From: Schizophyllum amplum
Taxonomy: Eukaryota; Basidiomycota; Agaricomycetes; Agaricales; Schizophyllaceae
Length of the DNA: 40,412 bases
Assembly (NCBI GenBank): GCA_007026445.1
Contig: VDMD01000178.1
Location: forward strand, 1-40,412
Direction of reading: 5' to 3'
Shown one piece after another: positions 22,925 through 33,827 of the stretch. Both the position numbers and the translations under genes were made by a program. How positions within the stretch are numbered: the first letter of the stretch is position 1; every line of letters begins with the position of its first letter. The notes below the pieces were generated by a model that was given only the letters and a program-made list of their open reading frames with translations, had not been told where the DNA came from and ran no database searches.

Positions 22925-24301
22925 GGTCGCTGATGAAAGGGCGGGCGGGTGGGTAGGGCGGACAGGTAAAGACGGCGGTGCTCGCGAGTCGGGACACGCG
23001 GGACGGAAAGGAAAGGTGGATGCGCAGAGCAACTTGCAAGAGCTATATAGTATACGCGGACTCAGAACGTGATCGCCATGACCACGTAGACATGCGGGGT
23101 ACTAGAGATTGGTTGATCAGATGGCGCCAGCATCTTCTTGTCTTGGGGTCCTTCCTGGGTCCTTCAGGCCTCAGGCCTCAGGGGTCCTTTGCGCAGACCC
23201 GCCTTCCTGAAGCCGAAGCAGGTTGCGGATGGGTATGCGCTATCGCGCCTTCTCACGGCCGGATGGCCGCCAAGTTTCCACTACTGCGAAATCTTCCAGC
23301 TGTTTCGGGGCGATGTTCGATCTAGCTCGGTGGTCAAGACCGCCGCTGGCCGCGCCGATGCGCCTGCCGTTGATAGACTGCAAGTCAAGCAGCTGATTGC
23401 TTGTCGTTGCCCGCCTCCCCCTTCCTCAAGCTCACGTTCGTCGCCTTCCAGCCTCCAGGTGAACGTCCAAATCGAACATCGTCTGAGCAAGATCCTTGGT
23501 CAAAGGAAGTCTTTCCACGTCGGAAGTACCGTGTGACGCTTTGCGTCTACCGCCACGCGATTCAATTCACGTAGAACTTCCCTTGAACTTCCCCATCTCC
23601 TGTCCCTTGTTGGCCCTTGCTACACCCCGATAACAACGACTGTGCCGGATTGTGCAGTTAGACTTAGCTGCAGTCTAGTGAGTCTTGACCGTCGCCCGCC
23701 CTCTGCTCAGCAATGTATTGCTGCATTCTGTGGGTCCGACCTTGCGCTTGATGTCGCGTCGGAAGGCAGCCCCTAACTGTGACAGGCGAGGCGCGCAAAA
23801 CTAAGCAGAAGTCGAGATGGAAGATGGAATAGGAAATCCGAACATCCCTGCATCGAACCCTGACCGTTTCCCACAGGTATCGGCGGCCGATACCTATGAC
23901 ATCACATCACAAAACTTGAACTGTTCACGTGAACTTCAACGGTGCCAGTGAAGGCCGGGCTCGAGTCCTTGCCAAAGCGGCTCTTGTGCTCCATCGACTT
24001 CGTTCGAATTGGGCTACACGCTCTGTGTTTTTGTAAGCCATTTTCCATCCCTTGTCAGTCTCATCTTTCTATCAGTCGGTCAATGAACTAGATAGCCCGA
24101 GCGACAGGCGTCAGAAGGCGGGCAACAACACCAGTATCCATGGTTCGGGGACTGGAACAGTGGAAGAGAGCACCCGGGTGAGACAGACACCAATACCTTG
24201 ACGGTCTCTTCCCTTGGCCGCTGGCAGACCGAGTCGTTATCGATGCCTTCGCGACGTTTAATCGCAACTCAAACCAGCCTCAAAGGCATCGACATCTGCA
24301 T
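22925..24301. other. Upstream region of DUF6534 copy 1, no gene seen
   Basis: A symmetrical CTATATAG at 23043-23050 lies about 120 bp before the copy-1 ATG and could be its TATA element. The rest, up to the inverted repeat at 24302, contains no open frame with a recognisable family, only short chance frames. Confidence 0.5.
23044..23049 (-). promoter_or_regulatory. TATA-like element of DUF6534 copy 1
   Basis: TATATA inside a CTATATAG palindrome, about 120 bp before the ATG at 22924. The paralogue has a TATA-like element at a similar distance, which supports it. Confidence 0.45.
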
Positions 24302-24732
24302 CATTATTGCCGTTTGCGAAATAGTTGGCGGACTCGACTTTCCCACGATTCCGCACTGGGCGAACGGGTGATGTTCGTGCGCGCTGTCGCAACCCTGATT
24401 CTTCGTCTTAGGTTCTGTAAAATATATCAGCATGCTCGTATTAACGAGGTGCATGGAGCCCTGCGGGTTGAAAAGCAATTGAGCCATGTTGGGAAACGCA
24501 CCCGGGCCACGCTCGTGCCCGGCTTGTGCAGCGTGCGTTTCCCAACATGGCTCAATTGCTTTTCAACCCGCAGGGCTCCATGCACCTCGTTAATACGAGC
24601 ACGCTGATATATTTTACAGAACCTAAGACGAAGAATCAGGGTTGCGACAGCGCGCACGAACATCACCCGTTCGCCCAGTGCGGAATCGTGGGAAAGTCGA
24701 GTCCGCCAACTATTTCGCAAACGGCAATAATG
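24302..24732. repeat. Near-perfect inverted repeat, 200-bp arms, 31-bp spacer
   Basis: Bases 24302-24501 and 24533-24732 are reverse complements of each other over 200 positions. I see a single mismatch (24432 against 24602). The spacer 24502-24532 is itself partly self-complementary (CCGGGCCACG with CGTGCCCGG). As a result, almost the same ~65-residue peptide frame appears on the minus strand of the left arm and the plus strand of the right arm. No transposase, no target-site duplication and no known element ends were found. It lies 295 bp beyond the stop of DUF6534 copy 2 and would be part of its 3' flank. Confidence 0.95.
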
Positions 24733-25026
24733 CGAGAAAAAGTAGTACATAGGTAAAGAAGTAAGAGTAGTACACAGAAACAAGTTCTTTCCACATGCCA
24801 ATCGAATAGTCCTCGGCGGTGCTCGGACAGCTGGCGCGTTGCCGAGCTCCTGGCACTGGGCAGATTCGCCACATCACCCCTCGATAATGAGTGAAAGGGG
24901 AAGACGAAGCGATACCAAGAAGAAGACGCAGAACCCTCGCCGCTCGCCACCGCACGCAGTCCGCTGTACACCTTCGCCAACCATGGATCCCGCGCCTCCT
25001 CCGCTGAAGATAGGGCGTCCCTACAC
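24733..25026. other. 3' flank of DUF6534 copy 2
   Basis: Short region between the inverted repeat and the copy-2 stop. No gene is visible. Open frames on both strands continue from neighbouring features by chance. Confidence 0.5.
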
Positions 25027-27422
25027 CTATACGGCCACTCCGCCGTCCGGCTTGCCGCGGTCCATACCCTGCTTGCCATCCATATCCAACTTGCCATCCA
25101 TGTCCATCTTGCCATCCATATCCATGTTGCCATCCATGTCCGTGTTGCTCCACTCGCTGGCCGACACCCTAAACGGCATGCGGTCCAGCGGCACTGCTTT
25201 CGTCTCGTCCACCATTTCGTGCGACTCGACCTCCACGAAGACCTGCCGCGAGCCGCTGTCAGCAGTCGCGCGTCGCACCGCCCCTTCCGCGTCCCTCACC
25301 TCCGCGCGCCCGCCGCCCACGGTAACGATGTCCTTCTGCGGTAGCAGGAGAGACGTCAGCGATGTATTTTGCTTTAGTGCGTTGGTGCGTTGGTGCGCAT
25401 GACGCGGCGAGGAATTAACTGATTCTGGACGCACCTTGCGCATGCGCTGGCCGGATGCCTGGGTAGATATGTTGCTCTTGGTGTCCGAGTAGTGCCAGCC
25501 CTTGCGGCTGTTTAGGCTGGACATGAGGGAGTTGGTGTAGAGTTTGGAGAGCGCAAAGTTGAGCATGAGATGCCTATTCTGGCGCGTGAGTCAACAAGTA
25601 GGAAGGAGGAATGTCCGCGAGCTTACCATCCGGCATCCTCCAAAAGGTACAGCAGCATATCAGCGAGGCTGGGATAGAGCTTTAGAAGCGGTCATCACAA
25701 AACGTCGATTGTCCTTACGCCCAGAGCGAAGTGATGAGGCCTATCAGAGGAATAGGGCAATTAGCGTCTACCAAGCGAAACTAGATGAAGAACATTTGCT
25801 TACCGGTTTGCACGGTCACTGCGCACCAGGCATAGTTCGTTAGCGCATGTGTTAGCAGTCCAGAATATATCAGCGCGTACTCCGTATAATGCGGTCGACG
25901 TGTGTATCCGTCGTCTTGAACCCGGTCTTGTGGCTTCGCTACGAAAGGCATGTACATCAGCCTCCGATCTGTTCGCCTGACCGAGGGCGGGGGCTTACGA
26001 GATGGTTGACCAGGCTGCCTGTTATGAGGACGTCGGAAAGAGACGAGGCGGCGAGCCCTATTGGGTATCAGCATCAAGATGCGGACGGCGCGGGATATAG
26101 CTGAGATGTGGACGATGAATGTAAAGAAGGAAGATGTGCGAGATGCAGGGGGTACCAGATGAGACGCGGACGATGAGAGTGGCGCAGAAGATGGGGGTGG
26201 CGCAGAAGATGGGTGTGATGCGGACGACGATGGACGAGATGCGGAAATAAGCATGTCTAGGACGATGAATGAGAAGTGGACGACATCAGGAGTCTGGTGC
26301 GGGCGACACGATAGTTATGTATGGTCAATAGGAAAGGCATTCGGACAATAGGAGAGGCATTCGGGCAATAGGAAAGCAGTTTGGGAAATAGGAAAGCAGT
26401 TTGGGAAATAGGAAAGCAGTTTGGGAAATAGGCAAGGCAGACATACAGATGATGACCACGACCTTGAACTTCTGAAACTGCGCGAAGGCGGGCACCATAC
26501 CACATGCTATGGCCGTCGCGATGCCGCAGACTGAGACAAGCGATGTGAGTTGAGGCCGAAGGTGCGAAAAGGAAGAGATACTGACGGAGGGAAGCTAAGG
26601 ACGAAATGCTGATTGCCGCAGCAAGGAAGTTGTTGCCGGTGAGCTGGGAGAGGGAAAGATGAGATTTATTTGCGCCACGAAGGTGGGAGGGCTTACTATC
26701 TTGACGCGCCAGCTAGACAGGACTGGGATCGGCGATTATTAGACGATTTTGAAGGACGGATCACGTACCTGAAGAATATTTGCACGGTGCCGCCTACGAT
26801 GCCAGTGAGGGCGGGATCTATAACGTATGATGAGCTTCAGCCTATCAAGGACGCGACGACGGAGCGACTGACCGGTCGAAAATACCCAGTTGGCGTTAGC
26901 AAGATATGATGGATTATCTGAAAAGATGTCAGCCGAGGCCGTCGACAGCGGCAATATTGTTCACCGAAATGGGTGACGAGGCAAATGTACAGGTACGCCA
27001 TGGTGAACGCCGTATGTGCGGTATCGGCGACGAAGAGGAAGATCACCTGGACGGGCCCAGGTCAGAAGATGCAGCATCGCCAAGGCGATCGGCGCGTACG
27101 AAGAGCCTGATGAACCACGGATCCCTGGAGGGAAGTCAGAGAAGCAGTCAGAGCTGTTATCGGATTTGTGTCGGGCAGCAAGACGACAGTACCTCCGCTT
27201 GTACCCGTTCCAGTACAGGTATCTGTGGGCGGTGGTGTGAGCCAAGGGAACGGGGACGAGGAGAAGTAGGGCTCGCTACTCACGTCTGTGTGATGGATAT
27301 ACCATACAAAAGGACGTTTAGGAATGTCCCAATGAGCATAGGCCCATGGCTACGAGAGGTATGAGCGAGGAGGCAGCGCCAGACACGCCGCGGACGTACG
27401 CGATCTCCGCGGGGTTCAACAT
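25027..27422 (-). CDS. DUF6534-type multipass membrane protein, copy 2
   Basis: Eighteen exons chain in phase: 27422-27400, 27349-27284, 27222-27193, 27124-27100, 27046-26965, 26917-26873, 26817-26769, 26712-26697, 26643-26586, 26530-26447, 26057-25999, 25938-25881, 25818-25804, 25740-25719, 25668-25627, 25573-25435, 25335-25300, 25242-25027. The product is 354 residues, with the same seven-hydrophobic-segment plan as copy 1 (HGPMLIGTFLNVLLYGIS; VIFLFVADTAHTAFTMAYLY; DPALTGIVGGTVQIFF; NSLMSSLNSRKGW). Twelve consecutive exons have the same length as in copy 1 (exons 2-12, and the set coding TVQTG..GW when summed), so the pair is a gene duplication. Differences: two extra introns split exon 13; intron 10 is 389 bp against 78 bp and filled with tandem repeats; the C-terminus is longer, with MDMDGK repeats. 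Function unknown. Confidence 0.85.
25072..25143 (-). repeat. 18-bp coding repeat in the DUF6534 copy-2 tail
   Basis: Four 18-base units (25072, 25090, 25108, 25126) encode repeated hexapeptides of the form MDGK-M/L-D near the C-terminus. Copy 1 lacks them. The tail is predicted to be soluble. Confidence 0.9.
26058..26446 (-). repeat. Expanded intron 10 of DUF6534 copy 2 with minisatellites
   Basis: The intron between GTATGT at 26446 and CAATAG at 26058 contains a perfect-period 20-bp array (26326-26440, 5.75 copies of AATAGGAAAGCAGTTTGGGA-like units). A second, shorter 18-20-bp repeat of GTGGCGCAGAAGATGGG type sits near 26179-26215. The intron at the same position in copy 1 is only 78 bp. 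Confidence 0.85.
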
Positions 27423-28753
27423 ATTGGCTGTATCGCTGGTAGAAGTAGAGAATAAGAGGAAAGAGGGGAGCCCAGAGAACGAACGAAGGAGGGGGATCAC
27501 GAAGAGGAATCTTGACTGCCTGCTCGCCTTATAAACAGGCAGTGGCGCCTCATAGACAAGCACTGCGGTCGGCCCCGTCACGTCTGGCATTATGTCGTCG
27601 AGCAAGGCTGTTTCGGGTTCGGCGATCCTGGGCGATCCTGCTAAGTGCAGCGCGGAGATTGCAGCCACCGGACTTCGATTCAGTGACTCGGGCTTCTACT
27701 GAATGGCGCAGGCTGTCGAAATTCGCGTTCGGAAGACGAGAGGTTTCACACGGGGAAAGAAGCAACACCGAGCAGCGACATTGGCGTGTAGCGCGACACA
27801 GAGTCAGGCAGATGAGTGGGATGTAGCATCGCTGAATACTGGTCTTGTTATTGTGGATAGAACGTCGAGGCGAGGAGAGGTGGCATGGTGTGGATTAGTG
27901 GTCGGTGGTGCATGTCCTGGCAAAGATACTCAGGAACGCCAACGCCTACTAGTAGCATGCAGAGTGCGTACTGAGAGTGCTTCAGCCATGCATTGCGAGG
28001 AAGAGTCGCACTACGTAAGCGTCCTCATATACGCGAGGATGGCACGTCTATAGGATCGCCACGGACATTGACGTTTAAGTCTCCCTGATCATGCTATGTC
28101 AGCGTATACTGCTGACAACGTATGCCAGAAAATAGAGCTACTGACTTCACAATGCTCCCCTGGAGGTGTTACCGCTTGAGTTAGACGGTGGCTGAAGCGC
28201 TGAGCGAGGAGGGGGAGGGAAGCTCAAACCACCAGCGTTGAGACGACCTCGTACGAGCTTCGACACGGTGGTTCTGATTTCCTCAACGTACCACTGACTT
28301 TGGCCTTTGTGAAATGCTGGTGCATGGCACGATGTCGAAGAGCATGCGCCCGGCGTTCAGAACGTTCAACGTCAGGCGCCGCTGCCATCGGGTGTGTCTG
28401 CCGATGGGTGCGGGTCGAGCGTTTGCAGTCAATGCATATGCTTGTCATTTCGAAGACGGAAGAAAGGCTCGGCGTGGTATATGCTGACAGACGTACTGTA
28501 CGATGAGCCCGACATGACCGTTCCGGAGAGGAGGCGATCGTGGGAGCGAGCGGTGACCAGTGACTGGTCACAATCGCCACGTTTTCTCCTCATTTGGCAT
28601 TCCTTTGTTTTAATTTCCTCCGCGATCGGTGCGAGCGCTGCGCGTTCCCCCCCAGCAGGTGCTGCTACTCTTGTCTCCTGCCATCGAAGAAAGTACTGTG
28701 ACTGCCGCACATCCACTCCTTGAGTGCACTTGGCCCTTGCACGACGCGCATAT
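27423..28753. other. Divergent intergenic region between DUF6534 copy 2 and the G-patch gene
   Basis: About 1.3 kb. A minus-strand TTTATAA at 27529-27535 precedes DUF6534 copy 2. Nothing recognisable lies between about 27.7 and 28.6 kb. The last 150 bases before 28754 are the G-patch gene's upstream region and have no obvious TATA. Confidence 0.5.
27529..27535 (-). promoter_or_regulatory. TATA-like element of DUF6534 copy 2
   Basis: TTTATAA on the minus strand, about 107 bp before the ATG at 27422. Confidence 0.45.
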
Positions 28754-29898
28754 ATGGTGCTCAACACCCATGGATATCTTGTCTCTCAGGGCTGGTCCGG
28801 CCAAGGGAACGGCCTTCGACATGGCGCTATAGCCAGGCCAATCATCATCGCACAGAAGAAGAATAACAAGGGACTGGGGAAGGAGCGGGACGATGGCTTT
28901 CAGTTCTGGAATCAGTGCGTGCTCCCTTGCTCTTTACTTCGCATATGCTGATCATCCCTTACCAGCGTATTCGACGCTGCCGTGAAGACTATAAACATCA
29001 AGATAGCCGACTCCGATGATGAGAGCGATGTATGTAGCGCATATGTGCCGTTGGTATCGAGCTCACGGACCAGTAGGATAAGTCAGATGACAATGCGCCT
29101 ACTCTAGCAGCGCTCAATCGCACGAGTACCGGGATTCTCTCAAATCGTGCACCAGTCCTCGGTGTATCTGCTCTTTCTTCCGAGACGTCCTCTGGGACAA
29201 GTACACCGACCGTGTCCATGTCCATCTTCGCTCAGGCGAAACGCGAAACTGCTAAGCGCACACTCTATGGCCGATTCTACCGCGGGGCCGTCATCAAGTC
29301 CGACGACGACGACATGCTGCAGCACGAAGTTGAACTGGCAGAATGCTCTTCGTCATCCTCCCCGCCTCTTGCTGCTGCCGTCGCCTCTGAATCCGCCGTC
29401 ACGCTTTCCATATCTGCAGCAGAGTCGACGAGTGCGTCGGATTCTACGAAAAAGCGAAAGAAGGAGAAGAAGGAGAGGACCAACCACGTCCTCTATGTAC
29501 CGGATCCTAAGGAAGACAAGAGGAAACGCAAGGTTGAGAAGCGGGAGAAAAAGGAGGAGAAGAGGCGAAAGGAGAAGGGCAAGGGCAAGGAGACGGGCCC
29601 ACCTGCGGCGGTAGTGGAGGAGCCCGATACGCGCATGAGTGAGGGGAGGGAAAAGAAGGAATCGCGCAAGCGCAAGTCTCACTCGAATGAGGACACCACC
29701 ATTCCTATTCCGGATATCGGAGACGCACCGGCGCCGGAGGAGCGTCCCAAGAAGAAGCGCAAGAAGGACGATCAGGATCCAAGTAATGGAGGCGTCGATG
29801 CTGAAGCCGCTCGAAAAGAGCGAAAGCGTTTCAAACGAGAGGCGAAGGCCGCAGCGTCGCTGCTCGAGGAGGAAAAACGAAGGATGAACAGTAGATAG
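28754..29898 (+). CDS. G-patch protein, TMA23/GPATCH4-like
   Basis: Exons 28754-28914, 28966-29029 and 29077-29898 join in phase into 348 residues. Residues 4-50 form the G-patch: HGYLVSQGWSGQGNGL followed by AIARPIIIAQKKNNKGLG. Then comes the family-typical FWNHVFDAAVKTINIKI, formed across intron 1. Further on, MSIFAQAKRETAKRTLYGRF precedes a long Lys/Glu/Arg-rich C-terminus with many KKRK-type clusters, typical of nucleolar proteins. Yeast Tma23 and its relatives take part in ribosome biogenesis, and G-patches often activate DEAH helicases; both are inferences from the family. The second intron uses the acceptor TAG at 29074-29076, because the nearer CAG would put a stop in frame. It lies in tandem with THI4, 563 bp upstream of it. 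Confidence 0.85.
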
Positions 29899-30461
29899 AT
29901 AGATCATGGTCAGTCGCTCTCTTCTCCCGGATCTCTACCATAGTATTGACTCCCATCGTAGTTCAATAGTCCAATGCTTTCTCCTATCACCCATCGCTGT
30001 CGTGCGGAAATCAACCATCCGTCTTCTCGGCCAGGCGCCTCGAGTGCTTGTGGTGCGTACCTCCATATACTGACGATATTTTGGTCCCCGGTCCTGCGTA
30101 GACGCGTCAGTCTCTCACAGTCAATGATCCCTGTTCATCCTTACTGGCCATTCCTTGACCCAACTTTGACCCCGAGATCACGCCTCGCACGCAATCGTCA
30201 CCCAAAGGAGCTCTTCGACGTCCGAACGTGCACCGTATCCCCGATGCGAAGCCCTCTAATTCAGTCCGCCCAATGGCAAGCTCCGTCCGGTGCTCTGAGG
30301 TGGCGCGCCGAAGCTGGCGCGCCCTAAGGAAGCAGCTTGGTAGACTGGGACCGTTCCCGGGTGACCTCGCACTCGAGTCATCCTCATTCAACGATGGCAG
30401 GTATATAAGGACCTTCTCGTAGAGGGATACAGGCAGCTTCGCTCGCTCTCACAACTTGAAG
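29899..30461. other. Intergenic region with THI4 promoter
   Basis: It contains the 3' end of the G-patch gene and the THI4 promoter. Two copies of the palindrome GGCGCGCC at 30302-30309 and 30316-30323, 14 bp apart, lie about 140-160 bp before the THI4 ATG. I looked for the conserved TPP-riboswitch boxes (CUGAGA with ACCUGA) and saw no convincing pair. Confidence 0.55.
30402..30408 (+). promoter_or_regulatory. TATA box of THI4
   Basis: TATATAA lies 54 bp before the last base preceding the ATG at 30462, in a GGTATATAAGG context. It implies a leader of about 20-30 nt. Confidence 0.75.
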
Positions 30462-31532
<1,071 letters not shown>

Positions 31533-31782
31533 AATTTACGCCCAACCAAGGCCTTCTATGTACTTGTGATGCTGCTTGTACAAACATGAATGTAGCAACA
31601 TACTTCTCGACCTGGGACCCGTCTTCTGAACGTTGGTCTGGCCCGAACCGTCAATCAAACGATGGCGCGTGGTATCCTCAGGCATACGACAGACCTGGGA
31701 GGTCATGAACATTACAGATATCCATTCATTATATGGATGGATAATCCGCACTGTGACGCCTGAACGTGCACTTGTCGTCCAT

Positions 31783-33297
31783 CTAAGCCGTAAACTTCTC
31801 GAGGCAAGCGAGAGCCACCCCGTCTACTACGCGCGGGCATGTCCTTGACGCGACGATAGCGCGCAACGCGGCCTGGTTCTCGGGATCACAGTGCGCATTC
31901 GTGCCCTGCGACTCTGAATCCACACTCAAGCGGAGAAGATTGGGCAGGAGGGTGGCGGCGCCGGGAGCCTCACTGTCGCGCGACAACCCCTTCAGCAACT
32001 CGATGGAAACGAAAAGGTCGTGAGCGCCGGCGTCTTCGGGGTCCTCGTTCGAAATAACGAGGTTCGTGAGTTGGGGGACCTGGTGAAGGAATCGGATGGC
32101 GTCCTCAGGGCGCGCCGGCAGTCCGCATATGTTCAGCTGACGGAGCGCTTTGCAGCCGGACGAGTCACGGTTGTGCAGCAAGGCCGTCATAGCGGCCAGG
32201 CCGTCACCGCCGGTGCCCCAGTCCGGCGACCCTGTCAGGACAGCAGCCTCGAGGTTTGGGGCGGCAATGAAGCGGCAGAGCGAGACGGCGTCGTCGTCGA
32301 GTGTAAGCTTCCGAAGGGCAGGGAATGTCACGGGCTTGGGATGGGCCGGAATCAGGAAGTTATGCGCGGTGATTGTACATTGCTGCAGGGTATCGCATGT
32401 CGCTAATATGGCCTCCAAACATGGTAGGAGGGAGGGTGCGCGCTCGTCTGAGCTGTCGCTACATAAGATTGTGAGATCGGTGATGGCTAAGGTCGGCGGC
32501 ATGGTGAAGGGGACGATCGGGCCGTCGTAGAATATGGCCAGGTTGGCGAGAGCTGGGGCTTTATGGAAACAATCGAGCGGGATTTCGTTTTTGGCGTCCT
32601 CAGTCCAATGGACCGCATGAACTCCGATTCTGAGAGATTCAAGGATCGGGAAGGCGCGAGATGAAAGGGACTTGTATGCTGCGAGAGGCAGGCTGTCGAG
32701 GTCCACCGAACTCCATCTATGGGATTGAGAACATAGAATTTCCCAGCCCTCGTTGCTCCATGCGTCTTCTGGATTCGTCATTGGAGCACCGTGATTTCCG
32801 CTGCGAGACAGGTCAATGTCGAGGGTGAGCGGCACCTGAGATGTCTTGTCCAGCTCTGCCCTCAGCGCCTTCGTATGCCTTGCGAGAGGATTCCATCCGT
32901 CGAAGCGTAGATTGGCCCATATACGCGGCGTATTGAGCACAACAACGCGCCATGCGTGGCACACCCCAGTCAAGTTGAGAGAGCCTCTCCTGCCGGTATT
33001 TCCGTACATCCAGTCCATTGGCAACGCCAGAAGAAAGATCTCGGACATAATTTCGCGAGGGAGGCGACGCCAAGGCGAGACGATGGCATGGTGCAGGGGG
33101 ATCTGTGCTCGGATTGCTCGCTTCTGCCTTTGCAACTTCCGAATTTCAGCATCAACTTCGCTATACATGGCACTCAATGTTTGTGCCTTTTCTGTGATGA
33201 GGGTCGCATCTGCAGTACTGGGGACATAGGCAGAGCGATGAAGGGACACGGTGACCATAGCGCGAGCGCAGAAGTTCAGAGTGTCTTCGACGGACAT
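31783..33297 (-). CDS. F-box-like protein
   Basis: Intact intronless frame of 504 residues, ATG at 33297-33295, stop at 31783. A charged helical stretch (about 38-68) with coiled-coil character precedes the F-box at about 76-130 (WRRLPREIMSEIFLLALP, then GVCHAWRVVVLNTPRIWANL). The C-terminal ~370 residues are leucine-rich, with irregular repeats (LANLAIFYDGPIVPF, LRKLTLDDDAVSLCRFI, LRQLNICGL, LTNLVISNEDP). This is the common Agaricomycete F-box-plus-degenerate-LRR layout. Likely role: substrate adaptor of an SCF ubiquitin ligase; the substrate is unknown. It is closely related to the broken copy next to it (33828-35428), sharing HRS-YVP/FVP near the N-terminus and CLARHT/LARHTKALRAELDKT after the F-box. 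An upstream extension of the frame has no ATG. Confidence 0.9.
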   Translation of the reverse strand: MSVEDTLNFCARAMVTVSLHRSAYVPSTADATLITEKAQTLSAMYSEVDAEIRKLQRQKRAIRAQIPLHHAIVSPWRRLPREIMSEIFLLALPMDWMYGNTGRRGSLNLTGVCHAWRVVVLNTPRIWANLRFDGWNPLARHTKALRAELDKTSQVPLTLDIDLSRSGNHGAPMTNPEDAWSNEGWEILCSQSHRWSSVDLDSLPLAAYKSLSSRAFPILESLRIGVHAVHWTEDAKNEIPLDCFHKAPALANLAIFYDGPIVPFTMPPTLAITDLTILCSDSSDERAPSLLPCLEAILATCDTLQQCTITAHNFLIPAHPKPVTFPALRKLTLDDDAVSLCRFIAAPNLEAAVLTGSPDWGTGGDGLAAMTALLHNRDSSGCKALRQLNICGLPARPEDAIRFLHQVPQLTNLVISNEDPEDAGAHDLFVSIELLKGLSRDSEAPGAATLLPNLLRLSVDSESQGTNAHCDPENQAALRAIVASRTCPRVVDGVALACLEKFTA

Positions 33298-33591
33298 GAT
33301 GAGCAAGAGCTCTGTACGGGCTGAGAGTAAGTTGAGCAGGAGTCGGGAATCGAGGATGCTACCGTACCGCTGTCTGGTTTCTTCGATCTTTTCAGAAATA
33401 TATATCGAAGTTTGTGGGAAGGGCTTAGCGCTGAGGAGACAGTTACTGAGTCAGAGTCCTGGAAGGATGTACGTGAGTATGATAGTTCATACGAACAGCA
33501 ACAGGACGTTGAGCTGCAAGTCCTCCCAAGTATGAACGGCAACTGTATGGGCAGCGCCTAGTAGGTTGTTGACTCGGAGAACAATAGGCAT
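33298..33591. other. Upstream region of the F-box gene at 31783-33297
   Basis: The frame of the F-box gene stays open for about 100 bp upstream without an ATG. TATATATTT near 33396-33405 (ATATATATCGAAG on the plus strand) could be its TATA element on the minus strand. No other gene. Confidence 0.4.
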
Positions 33592-33801
33592 GGCACTGGA
33601 ACTTCGCACGCCCCTGAGCCATGTCACAGCACACGGTCTCGTGACCGGCCGACTATGTCACTGCTGCGTCACGGGCCAGATTGCAGCTGGATTGCAGTGA
33701 ATCGACCGAGTCTCGAGTCGACCCCATATACGACAGACAAGCTCTCTACTTCTCTGACTCCAGAGTACTGTTTACAAGCCAATTCTGATACGGACGGTCC
33801 A
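33592..33801 (+). repeat. Promoter-like dispersed repeat, copy 2
   Basis: Inverted counterpart of 749-978, with the same TATA-like CATATA (33725-33730), pyrimidine-rich run and CTCCAGAGTACTGTTTACAA stretch. It lies between the 5' end of the intact F-box gene (31783-33297) and the 3' end of the frame-broken F-box copy. On its plus-strand orientation it would read antisense into that broken copy. Confidence 0.75.
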
Positions 33802-33827
33802 AGTCCGCATGTTCCACTTCGTGGAGT

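Noticed and set aside
23830..23880. tRNA-like GGTTCGA T-loop on the minus strand
   Set aside because: The flanking bases do not form a T-stem and no acceptor or anticodon arm can be found.
24269..24801. Matching peptide frames on opposite strands, as if two small paralogous genes
   Set aside because: They are the automatic result of the 200-bp inverted repeat. No start context, domain or extension beyond the arms supports a gene.
27318..27668. Longer N-terminus for DUF6534 copy 2 using the open frame upstream of 27422
   Set aside because: The upstream part has no resemblance to the family. The ATG at 27422 followed by the 50-bp intron matches the exon-1 layout of copy 1.
29899..30461. TPP riboswitch in front of THI4
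   Set aside because: The leader after the TATA box is only some tens of bases long, and no paired CUGAGA/ACCUGA boxes were seen here or in the THI4 introns.
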